Source: Clostridia bacterium
Lineage (GTDB): Bacteria; Bacillota; Clostridia; Oscillospirales; CAG-272
DNA length: 14,113 bases
Reading direction: 5' to 3'
Assembly (NCBI GenBank): GCA_017629395.1
Contig: JAGBXH010000446.1
Span: forward strand, 1-14,113
Part shown: positions 1 through 6,514 of the stretch, in pieces
Numbering within the stretch: the stretch's first letter is position 1
How the letters are laid out: each line of letters opens with the position of its first letter
Position numbers and translations under genes: made by a program
Notes under the pieces: model-generated
The model's database searches: none
The model's input: the letters and a program-made list of their open reading frames with translations, nothing else
Told to the model about the DNA's origin: nothing

Positions 1-12
1 AATTAAAAAATA

Positions 13-46
13 TTGAGACTCTCAAAAATATCTGAAAATGTTTTCA
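13..46. repeat. two short inverted repeats upstream of hprK
   Basis: Two palindromes lie just upstream of the hprK promoter: TTGAGA-C-TCTCAA at 13-25 and TGAAAA-TG-TTTTCA at 33-46. The central gaps of 1 and 2 bases are too short for stable RNA hairpins, so if functional they would be protein-binding operators. In an AT-rich leader such palindromes can also arise by chance. No regulator is assigned. Confidence 0.3.
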
Positions 47-65
47 CCCACTTTCGCAAAAAGCC

Positions 66-94
66 TTTTCAAATTCACAATTCCGTGATATAAT
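66..94 (+). promoter_or_regulatory. putative promoter of hprK
   Basis: A perfect -10 hexamer TATAAT at 89-94 is preceded by TG at 86-87, giving an extended -10 element. The -35 region 17 bases upstream is weak (TTTTCA, 66-71). The predicted start near 100-102 leaves a short leader carrying AAGGAG (111-116) before the ATG at 124. Confidence 0.6.
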
Positions 95-123
95 GGTGTT
101 AACGAAAGCAAAGGAGCACCGAT

Positions 124-1056
124 ATGGAAGAAATTTATACCATTCCCCTTTCGCAGCTGGAAAAGGAATTTTCATTTGAAAGAATTTACGTGCCCGAGGA
201 CTATGAAACCGTTTTGGTTCGCACCCCCGAGGTTTCGCGCCCCGGTCTTGCACTCGCGGGCTTTTACGGCATTTTTGACCGTGACAGAATACAAATTATC
301 GGCAACGCCGAGCACAAATACTTAACCGAGCTTTCTCCCGAGGCACGCGAAAAGGCGTTGATCGCCTTTATCAAAGCATTGCCCGTAGCCGTGCTTTTCA
401 CAACAAACAACGAGGTATTCCCCGAGCTGATCCGCCAAGCGCAGATCTCGGGCGTTCCCGTGCTGCGCACACCGGAAAACACCAGCCCCGTCATGGCTGC
501 GCTGATTGCCTCGCTCAATCAGCACTTAGCCCCCCGTATCACGCGCCACGGCGTCTTGGTCGAGGTATACGGTGAGGGTATTTTGCTGCTGGGTGACAGC
601 GGCGTTGGTAAGAGTGAAACCGCTATTGAGCTGGTCAAGAGAGGTCACCGTCTGATCGCGGACGACGCGGTGGAGATCAAGCGCGTGTCTGCGAAAACGC
701 TGGTTGGCTCTGCCCCCGAGATCATCCGTCACTACGTAGAGCTGCGCGGCATCGGTATTGTAGACATCCGTCGCCTGTTCGGTATGGGCTCGGTCAAGGA
801 AACAGAGAAGATCGACCTTGTCATCAACCTGGAGCCTTGGGTACAGGGCAAAATGTACGACCGCCTCGGTCTTGACGAGCAGAAGGTGGACATTCTGGGC
901 ATTAAGATCCCCTGCACCACCATTCCCGTCAAGCCCGGCCGTAACCTTGCCATTATCCTTGAGATCGCGGCAATGAACAACCGCCAGAAGCGCATGGGCT
1001 ACAACACCGTTGAGGAATTCAACAAAAAGCTCATGGGACAGATGGGCTTGGAATAA
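124..1056 (+). CDS. hprK: HPr kinase/phosphorylase
   Basis: This is the bifunctional enzyme that phosphorylates and dephosphorylates Ser46 of the phosphocarrier HPr, and in Gram-positive bacteria sets CcpA-dependent catabolite repression and PTS activity in the cytoplasm. The protein has 310 residues, the normal family length. The N-terminal domain (about 1-130) is the usual variable part. The catalytic domain has the Walker A motif GDSGVGKS at 157-164, His142 shortly before it, the acidic pair DD at 180-181, and the HPrK signature region with VELRGIGIVDIRR. The ATG at 124 is supported by AAGGAG 7 bases upstream. It has its own extended -10 promoter and is followed by a strong terminator, so it is monocistronic and not part of the downstream amino-acid operon. 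Assignment is firm. Confidence 0.96.
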   Translation: MEEIYTIPLSQLEKEFSFERIYVPEDYETVLVRTPEVSRPGLALAGFYGIFDRDRIQIIGNAEHKYLTELSPEAREKALIAFIKALPVAVLFTTNNEVFPELIRQAQISGVPVLRTPENTSPVMAALIASLNQHLAPRITRHGVLVEVYGEGILLLGDSGVGKSETAIELVKRGHRLIADDAVEIKRVSAKTLVGSAPEIIRHYVELRGIGIVDIRRLFGMGSVKETEKIDLVINLEPWVQGKMYDRLGLDEQKVDILGIKIPCTTIPVKPGRNLAIILEIAAMNNRQKRMGYNTVEEFNKKLMGQMGLE

Positions 1057-1082
1057 TACGCAAGCAGCGCATACTAAAATTC

Positions 1083-1124
1083 CCTTGCGGGAGTCGGGTC
1101 ATTCGACTCCCGCAAGGCTGTTTT
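1083..1124 (+). terminator. intrinsic terminator after hprK
   Basis: A perfect 14-bp stem (1083-1096 with 1104-1117, arm CCTTGCGGGAGTCG) with a 7-base loop is followed by CTGTTTTA. It ends 68 bases after the hprK stop and separates hprK from the T-box promoter that follows. Confidence 0.87.
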
Positions 1125-1165
1125 ATGAGATCTTGGCAGGAATGTGAAAAATTTGCCGAAAGGTA

Positions 1166-1194
1166 TTGACAAGTGAATTTCAGAGTGTTATAAT
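1166..1194 (+). promoter_or_regulatory. sigma-A promoter of T-box leader 1
   Basis: TTGACA at 1166-1171 and TATAAT at 1189-1194 are perfect consensus hexamers with a 17-base spacer. The start is expected near 1201, just upstream of T-box stem I. A fully consensus promoter ahead of a T-box implies that control is exerted mainly at the riboswitch. Confidence 0.9.
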
Positions 1195-1200
1195 GATGAA

Positions 1201-1498
1201 AAATTTGAATATCACAAACAACGACTGTGATGAAGAGGGTTGAAGTATAACGCTTCCAGAGAGTTGTCGGACGGTGCGAGACAATGGCGAGAGCTTCATA
1301 AAGCCTATCACTTCTGAGTCGGAGGACCGAACGGCGTGTGCGCGCGTTGCGCTGCCAAGTAGACTCCTTCCGTATTGCTGCGTAAAGGCAAAGGGCTTGA
1401 CAGAGTCCGGAAAGTGACGGATTTTTCCGTAATTTGAGTGGTACCGCGGGTAATTTTACTCGTCTCAAAGGGGTTCTTTTGAGGCGGGTTTTTGTTTT
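1201..1498 (+). ncRNA. T-box riboswitch 1, probable tRNA-Phe specifier
   Basis: This is a tRNA-sensing leader that allows readthrough when the cognate tRNA is uncharged. Visible parts are: stem I base CGACT/AGTCG (1222-1226 with 1317-1321); the AG-bulge box AGAGAG (1258-1263); the distal loop GGTGCGAG (1273-1280); the conserved CTTCTGAG segment after stem I (1311-1318); and the T-box TGGTACCGCGG (1439-1449) followed by a terminator. The specifier region reads GAGC-TTC-A, with TTC at 1295-1297 followed by A. This fits the usual layout of the loop, and AGTA lies opposite at 1244-1247, so Phe (UUC) is the best reading. The T-box base after TGG is T, which pairs with a discriminator A, as expected for tRNA-Phe. 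CTT (Leu), one base earlier, is the main alternative. The T-box identity is firm; the specifier is moderate. Confidence 0.92.
1461..1498 (+). terminator. T-box 1 attenuator terminator
   Basis: The stem CGTCTCAAAG (1461-1470) pairs with CTTTTGAGGCG (1476-1486, with G-T wobbles), followed by a T-rich tract to 1498. It lies immediately after the T-box sequence, the expected position for the terminator that competes with the antiterminator. Confidence 0.82.
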
Positions 1499-1536
1499 AT
1501 TCAGATTTGTAATCAGCCCAGAGAATTTCAGAAATG

Positions 1537-1543
1537 AAAGGAG
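1537..1543 (+). promoter_or_regulatory. ribosome binding site fixing the start of ligase 1
   Basis: AAAGGAG lies 8 bases before the ATG at 1552. An in-frame ATG at 1534 overlaps this site and has no Shine-Dalgarno sequence of its own, so 1552 is the start. Confidence 0.85.
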
Positions 1544-1551
1544 ACAGAAAC

Positions 1552-3825
1552 ATGGATTACAGTTTGAAAGAGGTTGCAGGCAGAATTAAGGATCTGCGAG
1601 AGGCAAAGGGATATTCCCCCGAGCAGCTTGCAAAGCTGACGGGCGTGACGGTCGAGGATTACCTGCTTTTGGAGCAGGGCGAGACCGATTTCAGCTTCAC
1701 CTTTATTTATAAGTGTGCCAAGGCGTGCGACGTTGAGGTGGTTGACCTGCTGGAGGGTCGCAGCACCACCCTGACCTCCTTTGCGATTACAAGACGCGGA
1801 GAGGGCTTGAAGATCCTCAAGCAGCACGGCGTGGAATACAATAACTTAGCCCCCAAATTCAAGGACAAGCTCGCAGAGCCCTTCTTGGTCAAATTCCCCT
1901 ATATTCCCGAGGAGCAGAACACGCCCATCAAGCTCAACTCGCACAACGGTCAGGAGTTTGACGTCATCGTGCGCGGCTCACTGAAGGTGCAGGTAGGCAA
2001 TCACGTGGACGTTCTGCACGAGGGCGACTCCATCTTCTATAACAGCTTGATCCCCCACGGTATGATCGCAGTCAGCGAGGGCGGCTGTGATTTCCATGCG
2101 GTCGTACTCAACCCGCAGGACGGTCTGGTCAGCGAGGAATACCCCGAGGCACCCGTTGTCACCGCTCCCAAGGCTGCCGTTCAAGAAGCAGATACCAAAA
2201 CCGTGGCGGATAACTTTATCGAATCCTACTACGACGAAAACGGCGTGTTCAACGGCATCAAGTTCAAGAACGCGGACAAATTCAATTTTGCCTTTGACTG
2301 CGTGGATGCCATTGCGCAAAAAACACCCGACAAGCTGGCAATGATGTGGGTGGCGAACGACAAGACAGACCGTCGCTTTTCCTTCAGCGATATGAAAAAG
2401 TACTCGGCAAAAACCGCCAATTACTTTGAATCGCTTGGCATCAAGCGCGGAGATACGGTCATGCTGGTGCTCAAGCGTCACTACCAATTCTGGTTCTGCA
2501 TGCTGGCACTGCATAAGATCGGTGCGATTGCCATTCCCGCGACCAATCAGCTTGTAGAGCACGATTTTTCTTACAGATTCCAAGCGGCAGGCGTCAAAGC
2601 CATCGTTTGCACGGCAGACGGTGAGGTTTCTGCAGAGGTGGATAAGGCAGCGCAAGCATTCCCCGGCATGTGCAAGATCATGGTGGGCGGCTGCAAGCCC
2701 GGCTGGCATGACTACAACGTAGAAATGGAACGCTTCAGCACTCACTACTTCCGCACCGAGAACAGCCCCTGCGGCAACGATCCCATGATCATGTTCTTTA
2801 CCTCCGGCACGACCGGTTATCCCAAGATCGCAGCACACAGCTATAAGTATGCGCTGGGTCACTACCCCACCGCCAAGCATTGGCACAACGTCAAGCCCGG
2901 CGGCTTGCACTTCACTATTTCCGACACTGGTTGGGGTAAGGCACTCTGGGGCAAGCTGTACGGTCAATGGCTGTGCGAGGCAGCCACCTTTACCTACGAC
3001 TTTGACAGATTCCGCTCCGAGGACATTCTGCCCATGTTTGCCAAGTACGGCATTACCACCTTCTGCGCTCCTCCCACCATGTACAGATTCTTTATCAAGG
3101 AGGATCTCTCCAAGTACGATCTTTCCTCCATCCAATATGCCACCACGGCGGGAGAAGCACTCAACCCCGAGGTCTTCAGCCAATTCAAAAAGGCAACCGG
3201 CCTGACCATTATGGAAGGCTTTGGTCAGACAGAGACCACCCTCTCCATTGCCAACTTCGTAGGCACGACGCCCAAGATCGGCTCAATGGGCAGACCCAGC
3301 CCCCTGTACGATATCGTGCTGCTTGATCCCGACGGCAATCCCTGTCCCACGGGTGACACGGGCGAGATCTGCATCCGCGTAAAGGATGATATTCCCTGCG
3401 GTCTGTTTATCGGCTACTATCAGGACGAGGAAAAGACCCGCGACGTATGGCATGACGGCTATTATCACACGGGCGACCAGGCAACTATGGACGAGGACGG
3501 CTACCTTTGGTTTGTCGGCAGAATCGACGACGTGATCAAGTCCTCCGGCTACCGCATCGGTCCCTTTGAGATCGAGAGCGTCATTATGGAGCTGCCCTAC
3601 GTCTTGGAATGCGGCGTCAGCGCAGCCCCCGATGAGATCCGCGGTCAGGTTGTCAAGGCGAGCGTGGTGCTGACGAGGGATACCGTTCCCTCCGACGAGC
3701 TCAAAAAGGAAATTCAGGACTACGTCAAGTCGCGTACAGCCCCCTACAAGTACCCGCGTATCGTCGTGTTCCGCGATGAGCTTCCCAAAACCATCAGCGG
3801 TAAAATCATACGAAACAAGCTTTGA
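1552..3825 (+). CDS. HTH (XRE)-cupin-acyl-CoA ligase fusion protein, copy 1
   Basis: This 757-residue protein has three domains. Residues about 5-66 are a Cro/C1-type helix-turn-helix. About 95-190 is a cupin: H131, E135 and H169 are at metal-ligand positions, but Asn stands where the first His of HxH is usual. About 215-757 is an AMP-forming acyl-CoA synthetase closest in character to medium-chain/aryl acid ligases (ACSM type). Ligase motifs are FFTSGTTGYPK (415-425), GFGQTE (556-561), YHTGD (638-642) and the C-terminal SGKIIRNK with catalytic Lys751. The expected reaction is acid + ATP + CoA -> acyl-CoA + AMP + PPi in the cytoplasm. The substrate is not readable; phenylacetate or a branched short-chain acid is inferred from the tRNA-Phe-like T-box and from the oxidoreductase and aminotransferase downstream. 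Family members normally lack the first two domains, which exist elsewhere as a separate XRE-cupin regulator. The fused part may sense substrate or bind DNA; nothing here decides which. Confidence 0.9.
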   Translation: MDYSLKEVAGRIKDLREAKGYSPEQLAKLTGVTVEDYLLLEQGETDFSFTFIYKCAKACDVEVVDLLEGRSTTLTSFAITRRGEGLKILKQHGVEYNNLAPKFKDKLAEPFLVKFPYIPEEQNTPIKLNSHNGQEFDVIVRGSLKVQVGNHVDVLHEGDSIFYNSLIPHGMIAVSEGGCDFHAVVLNPQDGLVSEEYPEAPVVTAPKAAVQEADTKTVADNFIESYYDENGVFNGIKFKNADKFNFAFDCVDAIAQKTPDKLAMMWVANDKTDRRFSFSDMKKYSAKTANYFESLGIKRGDTVMLVLKRHYQFWFCMLALHKIGAIAIPATNQLVEHDFSYRFQAAGVKAIVCTADGEVSAEVDKAAQAFPGMCKIMVGGCKPGWHDYNVEMERFSTHYFRTENSPCGNDPMIMFFTSGTTGYPKIAAHSYKYALGHYPTAKHWHNVKPGGLHFTISDTGWGKALWGKLYGQWLCEAATFTYDFDRFRSEDILPMFAKYGITTFCAPPTMYRFFIKEDLSKYDLSSIQYATTAGEALNPEVFSQFKKATGLTIMEGFGQTETTLSIANFVGTTPKIGSMGRPSPLYDIVLLDPDGNPCPTGDTGEICIRVKDDIPCGLFIGYYQDEEKTRDVWHDGYYHTGDQATMDEDGYLWFVGRIDDVIKSSGYRIGPFEIESVIMELPYVLECGVSAAPDEIRGQVVKASVVLTRDTVPSDELKKEIQDYVKSRTAPYKYPRIVVFRDELPKTISGKIIRNKL

Positions 3826-3841
3826 TTTTTATAGAGATTTT

Positions 3842-3869
3842 TTGCAGGTTGAACAAACAAAACTTGCAA
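3842..3869. repeat. inverted repeat between the two ligase units
   Basis: TTGCAGGTT (3842-3850) can pair with AACTTGCAA (3861-3869) across a 10-base loop, 9 bp with one G-T. No T tract follows on the + strand, so it is not a convincing terminator for ligase 1. It ends 7 bases before the -35 box of promoter 2, so a regulatory role is possible. The rest of 3826-3876 shows nothing recognisable. Confidence 0.4.
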
Positions 3870-3876
3870 GAACCTA

Positions 3877-3905
3877 TTGACACAAAACCCCTGTTATGAT
3901 ATAAT
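3877..3905 (+). promoter_or_regulatory. sigma-A promoter of T-box leader 2
   Basis: TTGACA (3877-3882) and TATAAT (3900-3905) are separated by exactly 17 bases, the same architecture as the promoter of T-box 1. The start is expected near 3912. This promoter should drive ligase 2 and the whole downstream operon. Confidence 0.9.
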
Positions 3906-3911
3906 AATAGG

Positions 3912-4193
3912 TAATTTCTTGAAAGGCGATGACGAAAAATTCGCACGGGAATTTCATTTGCAGAGAGTCGGCGGACGGTGTGAGCCGACAGTGATACCCT
4001 TGCGATCTGGTTTTCGAGCCGAGGGAAGAACGCGCCTGCCCGCGCAGCGCAAGTAGACCCCTCCGTGCAGCCGCGTTAAGGCTTGGATAGCAGATATCTA
4101 TCCGTAAAGTGGCGCATTTGCGCAATTTGAGTGGTACCGCGGACATTGACCCTATGCCCGTCTCAAGCAGGCTTGAGACGGGCATGCTTTTTT
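3912..4193 (+). ncRNA. T-box riboswitch 2 (specifier unresolved)
   Basis: A second T-box leader, clearly related to the first. Parts seen: AGAGAG box (3962-3967), distal stem GTCGGC/GCCGAC (3967-3972 with 3984-3989), loop GGTG (3977-3980), helix TCGCACGGG/CCCTTGCGA, hairpin GGATAG/CTATCC (4085-4103), and T-box TGGTACCGCGG (4132-4142). It shares AAGTAGAC-CC-TCCGT and AATTTGAGTGGTACCGCGG blocks with leader 1. I could not fix the specifier loop: several codons in 3990-4013 are possible, including GTG, TAC, ACC, CTG and TGG. The T after TGG predicts a tRNA with discriminator A, which speaks against Trp and fits Val, Leu, Ile, Phe, Tyr or Thr. It should control ligase 2 and the operon behind it. 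Confidence 0.9.
4153..4193 (+). terminator. T-box 2 attenuator terminator
   Basis: A perfect 14-bp stem (4154-4167 with 4172-4185, arm ATGCCCGTCTCAAG) with a 4-base loop CAGG is followed by GCTTTTTT. It shares the CGTCTCAA arm with the terminator of T-box 1, another sign that the leaders arose by duplication. Confidence 0.92.
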
Positions 4194-4213
4194 CCGGGCG
4201 TACCCAACCAAAC

Positions 4214-4220
4214 AAAGGAG
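4214..4220 (+). promoter_or_regulatory. ribosome binding site fixing the start of ligase 2
   Basis: AAAGGAG lies 11 bases before the ATG at 4232. The reading frame is open upstream to an ATG at 4109, but that stretch runs through the T-box and its terminator hairpin, so it is leader RNA and not coding. Confidence 0.85.
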
Positions 4221-4231
4221 ATTTCAATCAA

Positions 4232-6514
4232 ATGAGCAATCTGACTGGACTTGAACAAAAGATCGTCGAAATGGCAGCGCGTATACGCGAGCTGCGTGAG
4301 ATCGAGGGTCTGAGCGTTGCATACATGGCAAACGCTGCGGGCGTTACCCCCGAGGAATATCTCGATTGCGAGGCGGGCAAGCGCGACCTCAACTTTGCAT
4401 TCATCTACCGCTGTGCGCAGGCTTTGCGCGTAGACGTGACCGAGATTATTGAGGGCTCCGCCCCCAAGCTGCAGACCTATACCCTGACGCGCCGCGGTGC
4501 AGGTCAGAGGATCGAGCAGGCGCACGGCATGAATTACTACAACATGGCGTACACCTTCAAAAGCAGAATTGCCGAGTCCTTGTTCGTGCGTGCAACCTAC
4601 AGCGAGGAGCTGGAAAATGCTCCGATCGCCGTTACCAGCCACCAGGGACAAGAATGCGATATCGTCATCGACGGCAGACTCAAGGTGCAGATCGGTGACC
4701 ACACCGAGATCCTGAGCGCAGGAGACACCATTTATTACGACTCCTCCATCCCGCACGGTATGGTTGCCGTGGGCGGCAAGGATTGCACCTTTTACGCCAT
4801 CGTGCTTGACCCCGATGCGGCTGACCTGATCAAGGCGGTTGAGCTGGGCGCAGCACCCAAGATCGCCGTTCGTGACGATCAGAAGCGCGTATGGCAGAAT
4901 TTTGTGGACGTCAAGGAGGACGACCGCGGCATTTTGCAATCGCTGTCCTTCAAAAATACCGATCACTTTAACTTTGCATTTGATATCATCGATACGCTGG
5001 GCCGTGAAAAGCCCGATAAGCTTGCCATGCTGCACGTGGCAGAGGACATGACCGAGCGTCGCTTCTCGTTCGGCGATATCAAGCGCGCATCCTCCCAATG
5101 CGCCAACTACTTCAAATCCCTGGGCATCAAGCGAGGCGATCGCGTCATGCTGATCTGCAAGCGTCACTACCAGTTCTGGTTCTCCATGCTGGCGCTGCAC
5201 AAGATCGGTGCCATTGCCATTCCCGCTACCAATCAGCTGCAGGAGCACGACCTTTCCTACCGCTTCTCGGCAGCGGGCGTTTCCGCCATCATCTGCACCG
5301 CGGACGGCGACGTGGCTCGTCAGGTTGAGCTTGCCGAACAGGACGCTCCCACGCTGCAGACTAAAATTCTGGTAGGCGGCACACGAGAGGGCTGGCGCAG
5401 CTTTGATGCGGAATATTCGCTGTTCAGCGGCAAGTGGGAAAGAGATGAGAACTCCCCCGGCGGCGACGACCTGATGCTGATGTTCTTTACCTCCGGCACC
5501 ACGGGCTATCCCAAGATCGCAGCGCACAGCTATAAGTATGCGCTGGGTCACTTCCATACCGCAAAATACTGGCATTGCGTAGACCCCGAGGGTCTGCACC
5601 TGACCATTTCCGACACGGGTTGGGCAAAGGCAATGTGGGGCAAGATGTACGGTCAATGGCTGTGTGAGGCAGCAACCTTTGTTTACGACTTTGACCGCTT
5701 TGACGCATCCGTCATTCTGCCCATGTTTGCAAAATACCGCATTACTACCTTCTGTGCTCCCCCCACCATGTACCGCATGATGATCAAGCAGGATCTCAAC
5801 AAGTACGATCTCTCCTCGGTCAAGCACGCAGCCATCGCGGGCGAGGCACTCAACCCCGAGGTCTACCACCGCTTCAAGCAGCTCACGGGGCTGGAGCTCA
5901 TGGAGGGCTTTGGTCAGTCCGAGACCACGCTTGTCATCGGTAACCTTGCGGGCATGACGCCCAAGATCGGCTCTATGGGCAAGCCCGTGCCGCTCTACGA
6001 CGTCTGCATCGTTGATCCCGACGGCAATCCCGTTGGCGTAGGCGAATCGGGTGAGATCGTCATCCGCACCGACGTCGAGCACCCGAACGGCTTGTTCCAG
6101 GGCTACTACAACGCCCCCGAAAAGACCGCAGAGGTATGGCATGACGGCTATTACCACACGGGCGACGTGGCGTGGCGTGACGAGGACGGCTACTACTGGT
6201 ACGTCGGCAGAGTGGACGACGTGATCAAGTCCTCGGGCTACCGTATTGGCCCGTTCGAGATCGAATCGGTCATCATGGAGCTGCCCTACGTGCTGGAGTG
6301 CGGCGTCAGCGCAGCGCCCGATGAGATCCGCGGGCAGGTCGTCAAGGCAAGCATCGTGCTCACGGGCGGCAAGCAGCCCTCCGAGGAGCTCAAAAAAGAA
6401 ATTCAGGCGTACGTCAAGTCGCGTACCGCTCCCTATAAATATCCCAGAATCGTGGTCTTCTGCGAAAGCCTGCCCAAAACGACAAGCGGAAAGATCATTC
6501 GCAACAAGCTGTGA
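4232..6514 (+). CDS. HTH (XRE)-cupin-acyl-CoA ligase fusion protein, copy 2
   Basis: This 760-residue protein is a full-length paralogue of the protein at 1552-3825 with the same order: helix-turn-helix (about 10-72), cupin (about 100-195; H137, E141, H175), AMP-forming ligase (about 220-760). Catalytic motifs are intact: FFTSGTTGYPK (418-428), GFGQSE (559-564), YHTGD (641-645), Lys754 in SGK near the C terminus. The copies are nearly identical around the C-terminal hinge and in blocks around GQWLCEAAT, and diverge in the HTH, the cupin and the segment after GFGQ(T/S)E. They therefore probably share chemistry but differ in acid preference or sensing. This copy leads the operon with the ferredoxin oxidoreductase and aminotransferase, so its acyl-CoA product is the likely substrate of that enzyme. 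It overlaps the next gene by one base. Regulation is by T-box 2 and possibly by its own HTH-cupin part. Confidence 0.9.
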   Translation: MSNLTGLEQKIVEMAARIRELREIEGLSVAYMANAAGVTPEEYLDCEAGKRDLNFAFIYRCAQALRVDVTEIIEGSAPKLQTYTLTRRGAGQRIEQAHGMNYYNMAYTFKSRIAESLFVRATYSEELENAPIAVTSHQGQECDIVIDGRLKVQIGDHTEILSAGDTIYYDSSIPHGMVAVGGKDCTFYAIVLDPDAADLIKAVELGAAPKIAVRDDQKRVWQNFVDVKEDDRGILQSLSFKNTDHFNFAFDIIDTLGREKPDKLAMLHVAEDMTERRFSFGDIKRASSQCANYFKSLGIKRGDRVMLICKRHYQFWFSMLALHKIGAIAIPATNQLQEHDLSYRFSAAGVSAIICTADGDVARQVELAEQDAPTLQTKILVGGTREGWRSFDAEYSLFSGKWERDENSPGGDDLMLMFFTSGTTGYPKIAAHSYKYALGHFHTAKYWHCVDPEGLHLTISDTGWAKAMWGKMYGQWLCEAATFVYDFDRFDASVILPMFAKYRITTFCAPPTMYRMMIKQDLNKYDLSSVKHAAIAGEALNPEVYHRFKQLTGLELMEGFGQSETTLVIGNLAGMTPKIGSMGKPVPLYDVCIVDPDGNPVGVGESGEIVIRTDVEHPNGLFQGYYNAPEKTAEVWHDGYYHTGDVAWRDEDGYYWYVGRVDDVIKSSGYRIGPFEIESVIMELPYVLECGVSAAPDEIRGQVVKASIVLTGGKQPSEELKKEIQAYVKSRTAPYKYPRIVVFCESLPKTTSGKIIRNKL

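Noticed and set aside
1031..1468. Minus-strand frame of 145 codons in the hprK-ligase 1 gap
   Set aside because: It runs through the hprK terminator and most of T-box 1, and has no domain or ribosome binding site; the region is explained by RNA elements on the + strand.
1534..1551. Upstream ATG giving ligase 1 six extra residues
   Set aside because: This ATG overlaps the AAAGGAG that serves the ATG at 1552 and has no ribosome binding site itself.
1978..3183. Open reading frame of 401 codons on the minus strand opposite ligase 1
   Set aside because: Same shadow effect; it is opposite a gene with intact motifs and has no recognisable domain.
4001..4013. Trp (TGG) as specifier of T-box 2, which would pair neatly with Phe in T-box 1
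   Set aside because: The T-box base after TGG is T, predicting discriminator A, whereas bacterial tRNA-Trp normally has G. The codon also sits close to the base of stem I, outside the expected loop position.
4109..4231. N-terminal extension of ligase 2 by 41 codons from an upstream ATG
   Set aside because: The stretch is the T-box and attenuator hairpin. The paralogue starts at the HTH domain, and the ribosome binding site points to 4232.
4163..6157. Open reading frame of 664 codons on the minus strand opposite ligase 2
   Set aside because: It is a mirror of the strongly biased codon use of the + strand gene. The translation is rich in Val, Gly, His and Cys with no recognisable domain, and the + strand frame has all catalytic motifs.
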